A DNA stretch of 64,000 nucleotides from Bog-950 sp044225825 (GCA_044225825.1 JBGAIB010000003.1:310001-374000); one strand, 5' to 3'. Shown: positions 1-9,160, counted from the first letter of the stretch. Translations and numbers: made by a program. The notes: a model not told the origin generated them from the letters alone.

Positions 1-1161
1 TCATCATCAGCCCAAACGCCACAGGCATTCAACTACCAAGCCGTGGTGCGAAATTCCAACGGCCAAATTGTGGCCAGCCAAGCGGTAAATTTTCGAATCA
101 CAATACGGCAAGGAAGTGTTACAGGAAATGTTGTTTATAAAGAAACCGACCTTGACACCACTAACGAGTTCGGTCTCTCCGCCTTTGCTATCGGAAATGG
201 AACTGTCATAGCCGGTAATTTCTCTCTTATCAACTGGTCGTTGGGTGGCTATTACTTACAGGTAGAGTTAGATGCAACCGGAGGCACCAATTTCAGCGAC
301 ATGGGAATACAACAATTGCTTAGTGTTCCTTATGCACTCTACGCAAAAACTTCAGGAGGTGGTGGAGGAGGTAGTGGACATACCGGACCAACAGGTCCCA
401 CTGGTGCAACTGGTAATACAGGGGCCATAGGTGTAACTGGGCAGACTGGAGTTACAGGCCCGACGGGTTCTGGCGGTGGCGCAACGGGTGCGACCGGCCC
501 AACCGGGGCTACAGGGCCAACAGGAAGCGGCGGTGGATCGACTGGTCCAACAGGCGCAACTGGATTGAACGGCGTTACCGGAAATACCGGGGCTACTGGG
601 CCTACTGGTTCGGGTGGCAGCGGCGGTTGGACTGACTATGCAATCTTTAGCGAACGTCTTGCTTCCGGAAGTAATTCGACCACCACGCTTGCTGATTCTG
701 TTTGGTCGGTTCGGCAACTAAACAATAATGAATCCTTAACAGGTACATCTATTAACCGCACAGGAAGTACCATCACCCTTCAAGCCGGAACCTATTATGT
801 CCACGCTACTGCTAACTGGTCTTGGAATATCCCTTACAACGCTATCTATACATCCGGTTATTTCAATGCAACTGCCAACCTTAGAATACGGAACACAACT
901 AACAATACAACACTTATTCTTGGAAGAAGCACCAAAGCAACGGATTTAAGGCAAAGTATAAACGGTGGGATATTAACGGAACCTTATACCCAGGAATTGG
1001 AAGGAACATTTACAATTTCGGGAGTAACTTCTGTTTCTCTCCAACAATACCTCGGTTACTCTGTAAGTCCACCCAATACGGTCAGCTTTTCAGCTGGCAA
1101 TCCCGCAGGACCAGGAGAAGATGAAATCTATGCCGTGCTGTTCATCCAAAAAATCAACTAA
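1..1161 (+). CDS. Collagen-like exported surface protein, 5' end outside the window
   Basis: The frame is open from base 1 and reads SSSAQTPQAFNYQAVVR at the edge. This is the usual mature start (signal cleavage before AQ, then FNYQAVVR) of Bacteroidota collagen-like exported proteins. The GTG at 43 is therefore internal and the true start lies to the left. An N-terminal beta-rich domain (to about base 350) is followed by a Gly-rich hinge and about 80 residues of G-x-T triplets (GPTGATGPTG type, bases 373-620), interrupted by short GSGGG linkers. A C-terminal beta domain of about 170 residues ends in YAVLFIQKIN and resembles a trimeric TNF/C1q-like head by layout only. There is no T9SS sorting domain at the C-terminus. 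Eighteen bases separate it from the next gene, so the two are probably co-transcribed. The role (adhesion, surface fibre) is inferred. Confidence 0.8.
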   Translation, partial: SSSAQTPQAFNYQAVVRNSNGQIVASQAVNFRITIRQGSVTGNVVYKETDLDTTNEFGLSAFAIGNGTVIAGNFSLINWSLGGYYLQVELDATGGTNFSDMGIQQLLSVPYALYAKTSGGGGGGSGHTGPTGPTGATGNTGAIGVTGQTGVTGPTGSGGGATGATGPTGATGPTGSGGGSTGPTGATGLNGVTGNTGATGPTGSGGSGGWTDYAIFSERLASGSNSTTTLADSVWSVRQLNNNESLTGTSINRTGSTITLQAGTYYVHATANWSWNIPYNAIYTSGYFNATANLRIRNTTNNTTLILGRSTKATDLRQSINGGILTEPYTQELEGTFTISGVTSVSLQQYLGYSVSPPNTVSFSAGNPAGPGEDEIYAVLFIQKIN

Positions 1162-1179
1162 CCCCTAAACCCATTTTTT

Positions 1180-4116
1180 ATGAAAACCTCTGTTGCGTTT
1201 CCTTTCCCGTTAAGTTTTTTACTCACTTTTTTGCTTTCACTTTTGTACGGTTTAGTTCCTGCACAAACCGGTGATATAGCCTCATCCGTAAATTCTGCTA
1301 ATTCTCCAATCTTTATTCAGGGAGCCATAGGGTTTGAAAACGTTCTTACTATTTCCAACGCACCTGCCAATACCCAAACAGTATGGTTATGTGTATTGGA
1401 CAATAACGATGAGGTGTTGGATTCTACCTTAGCTGAGCAAGCAGGTCCCGACTGGATCGACACCCTTGAAATGGGTGAAATGGACAGTGCTGCCACGCAT
1501 TTAGAGGCCCATTTTTATGATGCCAATGAAGATTTACTTGCCAGGTCTAATCCGTATCTATTTAGTGTTAAACAGGAGCCGGAAGCCATTAGGAGCGGTA
1601 TTATGGATATTTCAGTGGATAGCATAGATGTTCAAGGCATCGCTTACCTGGAATTTTCACTTAGCCTTCCTGATTCATCCAGCGAAATTGCCAACAACAT
1701 TATTGGATTAGCAGGTAAGTCTTTTGGCTTCGATGAAAGCAGCCTTATCCTGAAAAGACAGTATGATTTGAACGATGCAAGCGTTTCAGGGGATGAAATG
1801 TTTTTTCAATATAAGCTAACCGCTTTCGGAATGGATGTATCTTCCGATGAGATAGACCTTACGGGTAGTTCGGATGTTTCAGTTACTTTGGATAACTCCC
1901 TTAATCCCATCATTACAGGCCATTTTAGCCGCTCTAAGGAGTTTTTTAATTACGAGACCAAGGATGCTACCTTGCCTCTGCCTATTACGCCCGCTTCTAT
2001 TTCAGTAGGTGCAGGTCTATCCGTGACCGGTGGAATATCGACTGATTGCTATCTCGGTTTAAATGGAAGCGACTTTGGCTTTGTCCAGGGGCCGAACGGT
2101 GAAAAGAGCAATGTTTCCATCGGTGCTAAAATGGAAGGTTCTGTTAGGGTAACCGCCAGCCTGGTTAGTAAGCATTTAGCTGGCATTAGGGCTTCTTTAA
2201 AAGCAATAGGAACCATTGGGGCATCGTATGAATATCAAACGTTACCTACCAACGAAAGCAGCTTTCATTTTGGTGGAAACCTGATGGTAAAGGGTACTGT
2301 AGAACTTACCGGCTTAGCGGGCGCAGTAAAGCATCTATTTTGTAGCTGGAACCCTTTTTCAAACTGTGAACCTAATAATACCATTCTTGATGGGGTAGTA
2401 TGGCCTTATAATAACGGAGGTATACCCAGAAGTTTTGGAGATGGTTTACCAAGCGGGTTAGATACTCTATTCCATGCAGGCTTACCCATTTATTATAACA
2501 TCAATAGCCGGTCGGATGAAGTCGACAGCGACTATGTGTTAAATACACCCGACCAAAACCCACAACCAGCCTTTGCAAGCCGTGGTGCCGGTATAGCAGT
2601 AGCATGGATAGAAGCAGATTCGATAAGTAACCATCTTCTATTCTCGGTGTTAGATACCATTCAAAACCGGTTTAGTTTTCCGGTTGAAGTAACCGAAAGT
2701 GATGTTATGCTGGCAGACCCGAAAGCAGCCATTGCACCCGATGGTTCCGCCATTATCGTTTGGACACAAAGCAGAATACAGGCAAACGATATAACAGGCT
2801 CTATGACCATTGATAGCCTTTTAGATGCATTGGATGTCTGGTATGCTGTTTATGACCCTCAAACGGGCGCTATAAGCGCCAAAAGCAAGATATATGATCC
2901 CGATGGAGGAGATTTACCTTCTTCTAAGCCTGGTATAGCCATCAGCGATTCGGGTAAGGCGTTAATAACCTGGTTAAGCGAAGACAGTACCAGAAACACA
3001 GACATTTGGTATGCAGAATTGGAAAACAGCAATAGCATCTGGTATCAATCTACTCCTGATATTATCAACGACCTGCCGGGTAATAACTATTCAGTTCAAG
3101 TATGCTTTATAGATTCAGTAAACGCTATTGCAGCCTGGATAACCGACGAGGATGGCGATGATTCCACCGGCGGCAACCAGATAATTGCCAGCTACTATGA
3201 TGGCGAAAATTGGAGCACTGCTTCTCCAATAAGTGATGAAAACAGCGATGAGCATTTTAATGAGTTAAGCATGGATTTTAACGGCGATTATGGTGCCATC
3301 GCCTATACGAGCACCACCTTCACCGAAGAAGGTGAAGAGTTAAACAGCATCAAAGCTGAAATTTATCATAACGGCCAATGGGATCAGTCTAACTATTTTG
3401 AGTTTAGTGACTCCACTTCACGGATTCGTTTGCCAAAGATCTCTATCAGCGATGCAGAGTTCGCAGCGGTTTCTTACCACACCACCGATATTTATGATGA
3501 AAATGGTGAGGCGGATGCTGGTGAAGTAAATATTGCGTTAAAGGATTTAAACAGCAGTAATGGCTGGCAAACTGTTGATTTCAGTACAGAAATAGCTCAT
3601 GATACTTCTATCTACGTTTGGGATATGGATGTGCTGCTGGCACGAAACAATACACTCTATGCATTATCACAGGAGCAAGACACTATCGTGCATCAAATCT
3701 ATGGCGGACAGTATTCACCTGTTACTGGTTTGCTTTTTGGCAATCCCGATATGGGTTTGGTATTGCGTGGGATGAAGGTGAACGCTAACTTAAGCGTGGA
3801 AGCTGATTCAACTGCAAGTTTACCTGAAACGCCCACTGGACTGAAAGAAGTGGCTAAACAAGTTCAAAACATTTCGTTATTGGTTTATCCGAATCCAACA
3901 CATGATAAATTGACGATTGAATATTCTTTGCCCAAGGGGGTTAAAACAAGTCTTGAGGTTTGGGATTTGTTGGGGCAGAGAGTAACTGCAATTGATCTAT
4001 CTGACACCGCAAAAGGTCAAGTCCAATATAACACCGCAGCTATTGCACCTGGAGTCTATTTATTAAGGCTGTCAAATCAAGGTGAGAGCAAGTCCGTTAA
4101 AATAGTTATTCAATAA
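1180..4116 (+). CDS. Secreted protein with T9SS type A C-terminal sorting domain
   Basis: 978 residues. The N-terminus is a long signal peptide (residues 1-29, hydrophobic core ending LVPAQ). Residues about 130-400 are a beta-rich region without a recognised family. Residues about 465-800 hold a run of similar units of the type AIAPDGSAIIVWTQS, GIAISDSGKALITWLSE and NAIAAWITDED, which fits the strands of a beta-propeller. The last 80 residues are a typical Por-secretion-system sorting domain (VYPNPTHDKLTIEYSLP, then LEVWDLLGQRV and GVYLLRLSNQGESKSVKIVIQ-type strands), so the protein should pass the outer membrane by T9SS and be attached to the surface or released. No catalytic motif was found. 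It follows the collagen-like gene by 18 bases. Confidence 0.88.
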   Translation: MKTSVAFPFPLSFLLTFLLSLLYGLVPAQTGDIASSVNSANSPIFIQGAIGFENVLTISNAPANTQTVWLCVLDNNDEVLDSTLAEQAGPDWIDTLEMGEMDSAATHLEAHFYDANEDLLARSNPYLFSVKQEPEAIRSGIMDISVDSIDVQGIAYLEFSLSLPDSSSEIANNIIGLAGKSFGFDESSLILKRQYDLNDASVSGDEMFFQYKLTAFGMDVSSDEIDLTGSSDVSVTLDNSLNPIITGHFSRSKEFFNYETKDATLPLPITPASISVGAGLSVTGGISTDCYLGLNGSDFGFVQGPNGEKSNVSIGAKMEGSVRVTASLVSKHLAGIRASLKAIGTIGASYEYQTLPTNESSFHFGGNLMVKGTVELTGLAGAVKHLFCSWNPFSNCEPNNTILDGVVWPYNNGGIPRSFGDGLPSGLDTLFHAGLPIYYNINSRSDEVDSDYVLNTPDQNPQPAFASRGAGIAVAWIEADSISNHLLFSVLDTIQNRFSFPVEVTESDVMLADPKAAIAPDGSAIIVWTQSRIQANDITGSMTIDSLLDALDVWYAVYDPQTGAISAKSKIYDPDGGDLPSSKPGIAISDSGKALITWLSEDSTRNTDIWYAELENSNSIWYQSTPDIINDLPGNNYSVQVCFIDSVNAIAAWITDEDGDDSTGGNQIIASYYDGENWSTASPISDENSDEHFNELSMDFNGDYGAIAYTSTTFTEEGEELNSIKAEIYHNGQWDQSNYFEFSDSTSRIRLPKISISDAEFAAVSYHTTDIYDENGEADAGEVNIALKDLNSSNGWQTVDFSTEIAHDTSIYVWDMDVLLARNNTLYALSQEQDTIVHQIYGGQYSPVTGLLFGNPDMGLVLRGMKVNANLSVEADSTASLPETPTGLKEVAKQVQNISLLVYPNPTHDKLTIEYSLPKGVKTSLEVWDLLGQRVTAIDLSDTAKGQVQYNTAAIAPGVYLLRLSNQGESKSVKIVIQ

Positions 4117-4133
4117 CCATTAAACTAAGCGAT

Positions 4134-4490
4134 ATGAAAGATTATAAACTGCCACCACGAAAACTGGATTTGTTGGATGAGTTAAATGCACTTCGGCGAA
4201 TGCGAGGGATTGCTTATCGCGCGGGTAATACTGAAGAACTGGATATGATTCATTTAGAAATGAAGGCTTTTTGGCTTAGGAATGGATGGAGTGAAATGGA
4301 GGCCAACGAAGAATACCAACGACACGTAAGCGAGTGTAAATCTACCTTTATCCTACCTGTCGGCCATTCTTCAATTACTTATAACATCTTCAATCGTTCT
4401 ATCAAAAAGCATTTATTCAAGTTAACTATTTCTGAACTGTCGTTTTTATGGCTGCAAGAAAAACACTTTACGGAGCGCCAAAGTTTTTAA
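4134..4490 (+). CDS. Small protein of unknown function
   Basis: 118 residues starting 17 bases after the T9SS gene, in the same direction. The first 65 residues are charged and probably helical (LDLLDELNALRRMRG, then EMKAFWLRNGWSEMEANEEY). The last part is more hydrophobic and ends at a TAA. No signal peptide, membrane segment or known motif was seen. The product is soluble and cytoplasmic by appearance. Its end lies 10 bases from the convergent SEC-C gene. It may simply be a conserved orphan, and the call rests on open length, normal codon use and position. Confidence 0.5.
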   Translation: MKDYKLPPRKLDLLDELNALRRMRGIAYRAGNTEELDMIHLEMKAFWLRNGWSEMEANEEYQRHVSECKSTFILPVGHSSITYNIFNRSIKKHLFKLTISELSFLWLQEKHFTERQSF

Positions 4491-4500
4491 TGGTCAAAAT

Positions 4501-5151
4501 CTAAATAATCAACTTTTTTAGCGTCTTCGCAAGGTCCTTCCCATGACAGTTTTTGTATAATTTTTTGCTATCACAATAACACATACTTTCTCTTGTCCGG
4601 TTATCTTGAAGTGACAAATTGATTAAATCTTTCAACCCTTTTAAATAAAGCCACGCTTCTTTTTGTTCGTTGGATAATGCTCTTGTCAAGTCGTATAAAT
4701 TAGCTCGTTCACCTTTATTTTCAAATTGAAAAATAGCCTCGGCAACTAATATAAGGTCATCGACTAACTTATTTCGGGTAATATTCATTCTTATATTATC
4801 AATTTGCTTTCCATCATACTTGAGGTTGTCATCTTCGACGAACATTATCTGGCTAACATCAGAGGGCTTTGGTGTAATGTCGATCAGATCCTCATCTGGA
4901 GTTTCCCAAACGGCGTGGCATTCAGCTTCAATTAAATAGTTGGCTTTCCATATTTGCCATCCGAGAATCATCTTACCTCCATCCTGTTCAACTTTTCTTA
5001 GCACAGTAGGAAAACAATCGCTCAGTATTGCCCCTTCCTCGGGTTCAACGTCCAAATAAATTGGTTCATGGGTAGCGTTCACTTTTGCAAGCAACTTCAA
5101 CAAATGCGGATCGTCAATGGCTGGTGCCTGTGGAAAAAGCGGCTGATTCAT
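4501..5151 (-). CDS. SEC-C motif protein
   Basis: 216 residues. The C-terminus carries a SEC-C type zinc-binding motif, CYCDSKKLYKNCHG, with Cys191, Cys193, Cys202 and His203 as the likely ligands. This motif is known from SecA and many small cytoplasmic proteins, where it serves protein or nucleic-acid contacts. The first 190 residues match no family I recognise; they are acidic and mixed alpha/beta. The gene is convergent with the small orphan upstream and divergent from the EEP gene (110 bases apart). Function is unknown beyond zinc binding. Confidence 0.7.
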   Translation of the reverse strand: MNQPLFPQAPAIDDPHLLKLLAKVNATHEPIYLDVEPEEGAILSDCFPTVLRKVEQDGGKMILGWQIWKANYLIEAECHAVWETPDEDLIDITPKPSDVSQIMFVEDDNLKYDGKQIDNIRMNITRNKLVDDLILVAEAIFQFENKGERANLYDLTRALSNEQKEAWLYLKGLKDLINLSLQDNRTRESMCYCDSKKLYKNCHGKDLAKTLKKLII

Positions 5152-5228
5152 AATAGATTCGGAATTTTCGATTTAGGTTTTAATTCAATCTCTAACCCAA
5201 AACGCTCAAAAGGGCTCGTGAATAATCT

Positions 5229-5240
5229 AACTTTAAAGTT
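5229..5240. promoter_or_regulatory. Perfect 12-bp palindrome in a divergent intergenic region
   Basis: AACTTTAAAGTT reads the same on both strands and sits 21 bases before the ATG of the EEP gene, in the 110-base gap between two divergent genes. It could be an operator for the EEP gene pair. It is AT-rich, so chance is possible. Confidence 0.3.
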
Positions 5241-5261
5241 AAACCTTTATAAATTAGTATA

Positions 5262-6110
5262 ATGGTAATCGCATTTTGGAATATTGACAAGAACGAAAAA
5301 AAGAAGGCTAATCAGGACTTTAGCGATGTACTAATTGATCTTGTAATGGAGCACGGAGTTGATATTCTCCTATTAGCAGAAGCCAATAATAAAACCATTT
5401 TGAATTTTATTAAAAAGTCTCAACGAATTTTTCCGCAAAGACCATTTAGCCAAATTTTGGGTTCAAAAGCACGAACTGCGGTATTAACGACATATAGCTC
5501 AACCGTATTTTTCGATAGAAGTAACTTGTACCCGTCAGCAAGGTGGGATGCCTTTTTAATAGAAATTCCTGGGATAATCCGGTTCAATTTATTTTCCGTT
5601 CACTTTCATTCAAAATTGAATTGGTCTGATTCCAGTTTGGCTCTTGAATGCACTAATCTAATAAGGGATATCCAGGTTGTTGAGAGCAAGACCATCTGTG
5701 ATGAAACTGTTTTAATCGGTGATTTCAATATGAATCCATTTGAAGACGGCCTTGTTGCCGCAAATGGGATACACGCTATTCAGGATTTGGCTTATGCTCA
5801 TCATACAACCAAAGGACGAGAAATTGATGGGAATACTTACAAGTATTTTTATAACCCGATGTGGAATTTTTTCGGGGATTTTAAAAAGCCAATGGGAACT
5901 CATTATCATAGGACTTCACACACGGTATCTCAGGAATGGAATATATATGACCAAGTTATTTTTAGGCCCTCGATGAAAGTCCATCTTGATAAGGATTATG
6001 TTGAAGTAATTCAGAGAATTAAAACTTACGATTTAGTTGGATACTTTGGCAGGCCTGATGACGGTAAGTACTCCGATCATCTTCCTTTAGTTTTTAAATT
6101 AAAAATTTGA
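5262..6110 (+). CDS. Endonuclease/exonuclease/phosphatase (EEP) family protein
   Basis: 282 residues with the EEP (DNase I-like) signatures in order: Asn7 in FWNIDKN, Glu40 in LLLAEA, His114 in SVHFH, Asp154 and Asn156 in LIGDFNMNPF, and Ser271-Asp272-His273 in YSDHLPLVF at the end. These are the metal-binding and catalytic residues of Mg-dependent phosphodiesterases. There is no signal peptide, so it acts in the cytoplasm. The substrate (DNA, RNA or a small phosphoester) cannot be told. The stop codon lies two bases before the next ATG, so the two genes form a tight pair. The pair is AT-richer than the core genes after 33 kb, which suggests transfer. Confidence 0.82.
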   Translation: MVIAFWNIDKNEKKKANQDFSDVLIDLVMEHGVDILLLAEANNKTILNFIKKSQRIFPQRPFSQILGSKARTAVLTTYSSTVFFDRSNLYPSARWDAFLIEIPGIIRFNLFSVHFHSKLNWSDSSLALECTNLIRDIQVVESKTICDETVLIGDFNMNPFEDGLVAANGIHAIQDLAYAHHTTKGREIDGNTYKYFYNPMWNFFGDFKKPMGTHYHRTSHTVSQEWNIYDQVIFRPSMKVHLDKDYVEVIQRIKTYDLVGYFGRPDDGKYSDHLPLVFKLKI

Positions 6111-6112
6111 GC

Positions 6113-6847
6113 ATGAAAGAAGAAAACAACATTTGGGATAAATTAAATTTTTCAAATAGGGGGCAAAAATCAGCTTTTGATTTATTGAGTGAACAATCAA
6201 AATATCTGGTCAACGCTACCAAAGGCGAATTGAAAATGGAAATTACAGCTGCTGATGGCTATATTGGGGAAGAACAACCTAAGTTGGCTGCGATCTATAC
6301 AATGTACGTGGTTGCTCCTAAATTGGGAAATTTTAGGCGTAAAATATTGACTGTCGCTGAATATACCGCCGAAGGCAGATTTCCAGTTGATGTTGTGGTA
6401 AACATAGATGGCAGTGCGAAAATTCCCGGCGTAACTGAGGAAGAGTTTCTTAAGAAAGTTAAAGGAATTTTATCCAATCCCATAATAGTAGCTTCTATTG
6501 AAAATCTTTTCATTTTAAGCAAGCAAGCAAGGCCGATGGCAATGCAGCATGTATTTACTCAAAAGGATAATTCCTTTTCCTTTAAAGGAGGTGGAGCGTT
6601 CGAAGGCGATTTTATTAGCTCTAACAAATCATTAAATAGTGCACACAGGGGGAACACTATTCTTTTTTATTTTATTAACGATGAACGATCTGTTGTTGAG
6701 CAAAAGTTCTCAAACAGGAATGAATACGCAACAGAGTTCGAAGTTTATGAAACTCATCCCTTTGAACTCCGCTTTGAAGGAATTTTACCGGATGAGAGAA
6801 TTGTGATGAATTACAATATTGTTGAGCCTCCTGTTTTTTTTGATTAG
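6113..6847 (+). CDS. Unknown partner of the EEP phosphodiesterase
   Basis: 244 residues from the ATG at 6113. The frame opens earlier at a TTG (6107) that overlaps the EEP stop codon, but the ATG two codons later is the better start. The sequence is mixed alpha/beta without signal peptide or membrane segment. Visible features are a central VVVNIDGSAKIPGV-type strand-turn and a closing acidic FEVYETHPFELRFEG stretch. I do not recognise the family. Two bases separate it from the nuclease-like EEP gene, so a functional partnership (immunity, sensor or targeting subunit) is inferred. It converges with the P-loop kinase gene, whose stop overlaps its end by four bases. Confidence 0.6.
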   Translation: MKEENNIWDKLNFSNRGQKSAFDLLSEQSKYLVNATKGELKMEITAADGYIGEEQPKLAAIYTMYVVAPKLGNFRRKILTVAEYTAEGRFPVDVVVNIDGSAKIPGVTEEEFLKKVKGILSNPIIVASIENLFILSKQARPMAMQHVFTQKDNSFSFKGGGAFEGDFISSNKSLNSAHRGNTILFYFINDERSVVEQKFSNRNEYATEFEVYETHPFELRFEGILPDERIVMNYNIVEPPVFFD

Positions 6848-7386
6848 TGAATTGTAGGAGTCATAGGTACAGCTTTGCACAATTCATATACCCTCCCTGC
6901 AGTCTGTGTCGCAATCATACCAGTGGTGTTAATTTGAAACTCATTTTTAGGCTTCCATTTCAGAAGGTCGTCATTCAATTTTTTGCAAATCTCAAAATCT
7001 TTAAACTCCGCACTTGTGCGTAGATTCAACCTTCTTTGTAATTCCTCATCTGTTGTATAAAGACCAAATATTTTTATCGAAACGTCTTTTTCATGCTGAT
7101 AAAGTGTTTCAAGGTAACAGTTGATTTTATCACCGCTAAAAGTGTCAACGATAATTACAGGACTAAAACCCAACTTCAGAAACTCAAAAACTAACTTGGT
7201 TGATGCCTGGAGCATATCAATATGCTCTTGCTGATTTTTCCAGTCCACTGAAACAACCATTTGACGAATGGTATCTACCTCAATTCGCACGCCTTTCGGG
7301 AAAAATCGGGCTAAACTTTTCGCAGTTTGCGACTTACCCGAGCCAGGTGCACCTCTGATAATTATTATGTCTGTTTTAGCTTCCAT
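6844..7386 (-). CDS. P-loop ATPase/kinase (AAA_33 or zeta-toxin-like)
   Basis: 180 residues with a clear Walker A motif at residues 12-19 (GAPGSGKS), a VIIVDTFSGD Walker B-like strand near residue 89 and an Arg-rich LQRRLNLRTSAEF lid. This is the layout of small P-loop kinases of the AAA_33/polynucleotide-kinase/zeta group. No signal peptide. It is the last gene of a three-gene operon: its ATG shares one base with the stop codon of the radical SAM gene (TGATG), so translation is coupled. The substrate is unknown. A kinase next to a glycosyltransferase and a radical SAM enzyme fits modification of a sugar, nucleotide or peptide, which is inference. Confidence 0.75.
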   Translation of the reverse strand: MEAKTDIIIIRGAPGSGKSQTAKSLARFFPKGVRIEVDTIRQMVVSVDWKNQQEHIDMLQASTKLVFEFLKLGFSPVIIVDTFSGDKINCYLETLYQHEKDVSIKIFGLYTTDEELQRRLNLRTSAEFKDFEICKKLNDDLLKWKPKNEFQINTTGMIATQTAGRVYELCKAVPMTPTIH

Positions 7387-8411
7387 CAGTTGAATAAAAG
7401 CGTTTGTGGTTTATTGCACGACATATTCTTACAAGGGAAATTACAAGTCTTCATGATTTTTGAAACTTCAGTTGAACGCTTGGTACAAAGAATTTCAATA
7501 ATGTCTTGTTTTGAGATGTTGCCCAATGGTTCTTTCGCCAACGGTATTCTTCTATGGTCAAAACACTTCACTACGTCACCGTTTGGATAGATGCAAATAT
7601 TCTTCCTTGCTGCACAAGGCGTATTATTATCATAGGTAATTGATTCGTTTGTTATTGGGTTATGCCAATTATACGCTCCGAAATCTTGATAGAGTTGTAT
7701 GTTATGCTGGATGCCTTGTAGCTTGCACCACTCAATAACCTTCGGAATTTCTCCTGCGGATTCCTTGGAAAGTACCGATTGGATTCTAAGCTGATCGCCT
7801 AATATCTGCTTTGCAAGCATAATCTTTGGCATTACGATGTCAAAGTTTTTTCTGCCTCGGAACTCGTTCCATTTTTCTCTCTCAACCGAATCCACTGAAA
7901 TTACAAGAATGTGCCCCAGCTCTTTGTATCTGGTAAGAAATTCTTCGTCAAGAAATCTGGCGTTTGAGACAATCACCATCGGCACATTCAACTTCTTAGC
8001 TTCTTCCGCAATCAACATTACGTCCTTTTTAAAAAGCAACGGTTCGCCGCCTGTCAAGGTGACCTGGTATAAATTATGATGCAATCGCTTCAAACAGTTA
8101 ATGAAATGCTCAATCATCAAATGTTGGCTCTGAGGTTCAGGTCGCTCCCAAATTCCACACTTCGGGCACCGGTCATTACATGCGTTCGTAATCATGTAAA
8201 TAAGTTCGTTCCCTTTTACTCCGTAAAATCTTCTGATTGGTGTTTTGTACCAGCGATAGATTCCCCATTCAATAGACTTGAAAAGCATCATCGGGATTAG
8301 TAAATGTGGCTTCTTAACCCTCTTAACGAATGGTCGCATTTCTCCAATGTAATCGTAGACTACATGAGAAAAGGAAGTGTCATTTGACTTACGCCTGTAA
8401 ATTAAACTCAT
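7386..8411 (-). CDS. Radical SAM protein with SPASM/twitch-like C-terminal domain
   Basis: 341 residues. The [4Fe-4S] cluster motif CxxxCxxC is at Cys78, Cys82 and Cys85 (NACNDRCPKCGIWE), followed by the SAM-binding GGEP at 121-124. The C-terminal third has several more cysteines (CAARKNICIYPNGDVVKC, then CNFPCKNMSC), the pattern of a SPASM or twitch domain that holds auxiliary Fe-S clusters. Enzymes of this layout modify peptides or carry out sugar chemistry. Its start overlaps the glycosyltransferase stop by four bases (ATGA) and its stop overlaps the kinase start by one base. No precursor-peptide gene was seen nearby, so a RiPP role is not supported by the sequence. Confidence 0.83.
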   Translation of the reverse strand: MSLIYRRKSNDTSFSHVVYDYIGEMRPFVKRVKKPHLLIPMMLFKSIEWGIYRWYKTPIRRFYGVKGNELIYMITNACNDRCPKCGIWERPEPQSQHLMIEHFINCLKRLHHNLYQVTLTGGEPLLFKKDVMLIAEEAKKLNVPMVIVSNARFLDEEFLTRYKELGHILVISVDSVEREKWNEFRGRKNFDIVMPKIMLAKQILGDQLRIQSVLSKESAGEIPKVIEWCKLQGIQHNIQLYQDFGAYNWHNPITNESITYDNNTPCAARKNICIYPNGDVVKCFDHRRIPLAKEPLGNISKQDIIEILCTKRSTEVSKIMKTCNFPCKNMSCNKPQTLLFN

Positions 8412-9160
8412 GTCATGTTATCTTTATAAATTGATTCAGACGAATCCCACATTAAAACTGTATGGCCTTCATAAACCGTTGCGCTTGAACTTTTGTATTT
8501 TTTAAAGAGGTTCACGAACTTCTTGAAACCTGATATGGAATTTTTATACCCGTAGTCATGCCACAATTTTGCAGTTGGGCAAAAGCCGATTTTGTATTTA
8601 CTGCGAAGTCGCAAACACAAATCAACGTCTTCGCCAGCAGCAGTCGGAAATCTCTCATCAAACGGAAACTCTTCTGCGGCAAATCTTTTCATTCCAAAAT
8701 TGAGTGACGGCATGTACCATAACTCCTTTTTTTCGGGAAGTAACCATTTGCCCGCAAGTGTACCGTTTATGTCATGGTAGTAGTCATAAATGGTATTGCC
8801 CCAAGAGTAAGTCATTCCGCCAACTGCAGCAAAGTCCGTTTTGTCAAGGAAGGATGTCATTTGTTCATTCCAATCCTTATCGAGTATGCAGTCGTGGTCT
8901 GTAAAAAGTAAGTGCTGGATGTCTAACGCAAGTGCCTTGTCAATTCCAATATTTCTTGCTTTTGCAGGGCCACCATTTTCTTTAACCAATATGCGCTCAA
9001 CAAAAGTATGCTTGAGTTCGTATTTTAAAGGGCTTGCATCATCAATAAGGTAAACCTTATCAAACTGTTTGGTCTGTGTCTGAACGCTCTCAAACAACCT
9101 ATTCAAACAGACAATATCCCACTTCGATTTAATATAACAAGGAATGATTAACGCGCTCAT
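8408..9160 (-). CDS. Family 2 glycosyltransferase
   Basis: 250 residues with the GT2/GT-A order: N-terminal ALIIPCYIKSKWD strand, LIDDAS, then NGGPAKARNIGID, the DxD-type LLFTDHDCILD and an acidic GEDVDLCLRLR motif at the acceptor side. It should transfer a sugar from a nucleotide donor to a glycan or peptide at the inner face of the membrane. There is no membrane segment. It is the first gene of the operon with the radical SAM and P-loop kinase genes. The 158 bases upstream (9161-9318) hold no gene. Confidence 0.82.
   Translation of the reverse strand: MSALIIPCYIKSKWDIVCLNRLFESVQTQTKQFDKVYLIDDASPLKYELKHTFVERILVKENGGPAKARNIGIDKALALDIQHLLFTDHDCILDKDWNEQMTSFLDKTDFAAVGGMTYSWGNTIYDYYHDINGTLAGKWLLPEKKELWYMPSLNFGMKRFAAEEFPFDERFPTAAGEDVDLCLRLRSKYKIGFCPTAKLWHDYGYKNSISGFKKFVNLFKKYKSSSATVYEGHTVLMWDSSESIYKDNMT

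Noticed and set aside
43..45. GTG as start of the first gene
   Set aside because: The frame is open to base 1 and the residues before it (AQTPQAFNYQA) are the mature start of a Bacteroidota exported protein.
352..717. 121-residue frame on the minus strand
   Set aside because: Antisense shadow of the collagen-like repeats; composition follows the Gly-Thr triplets.
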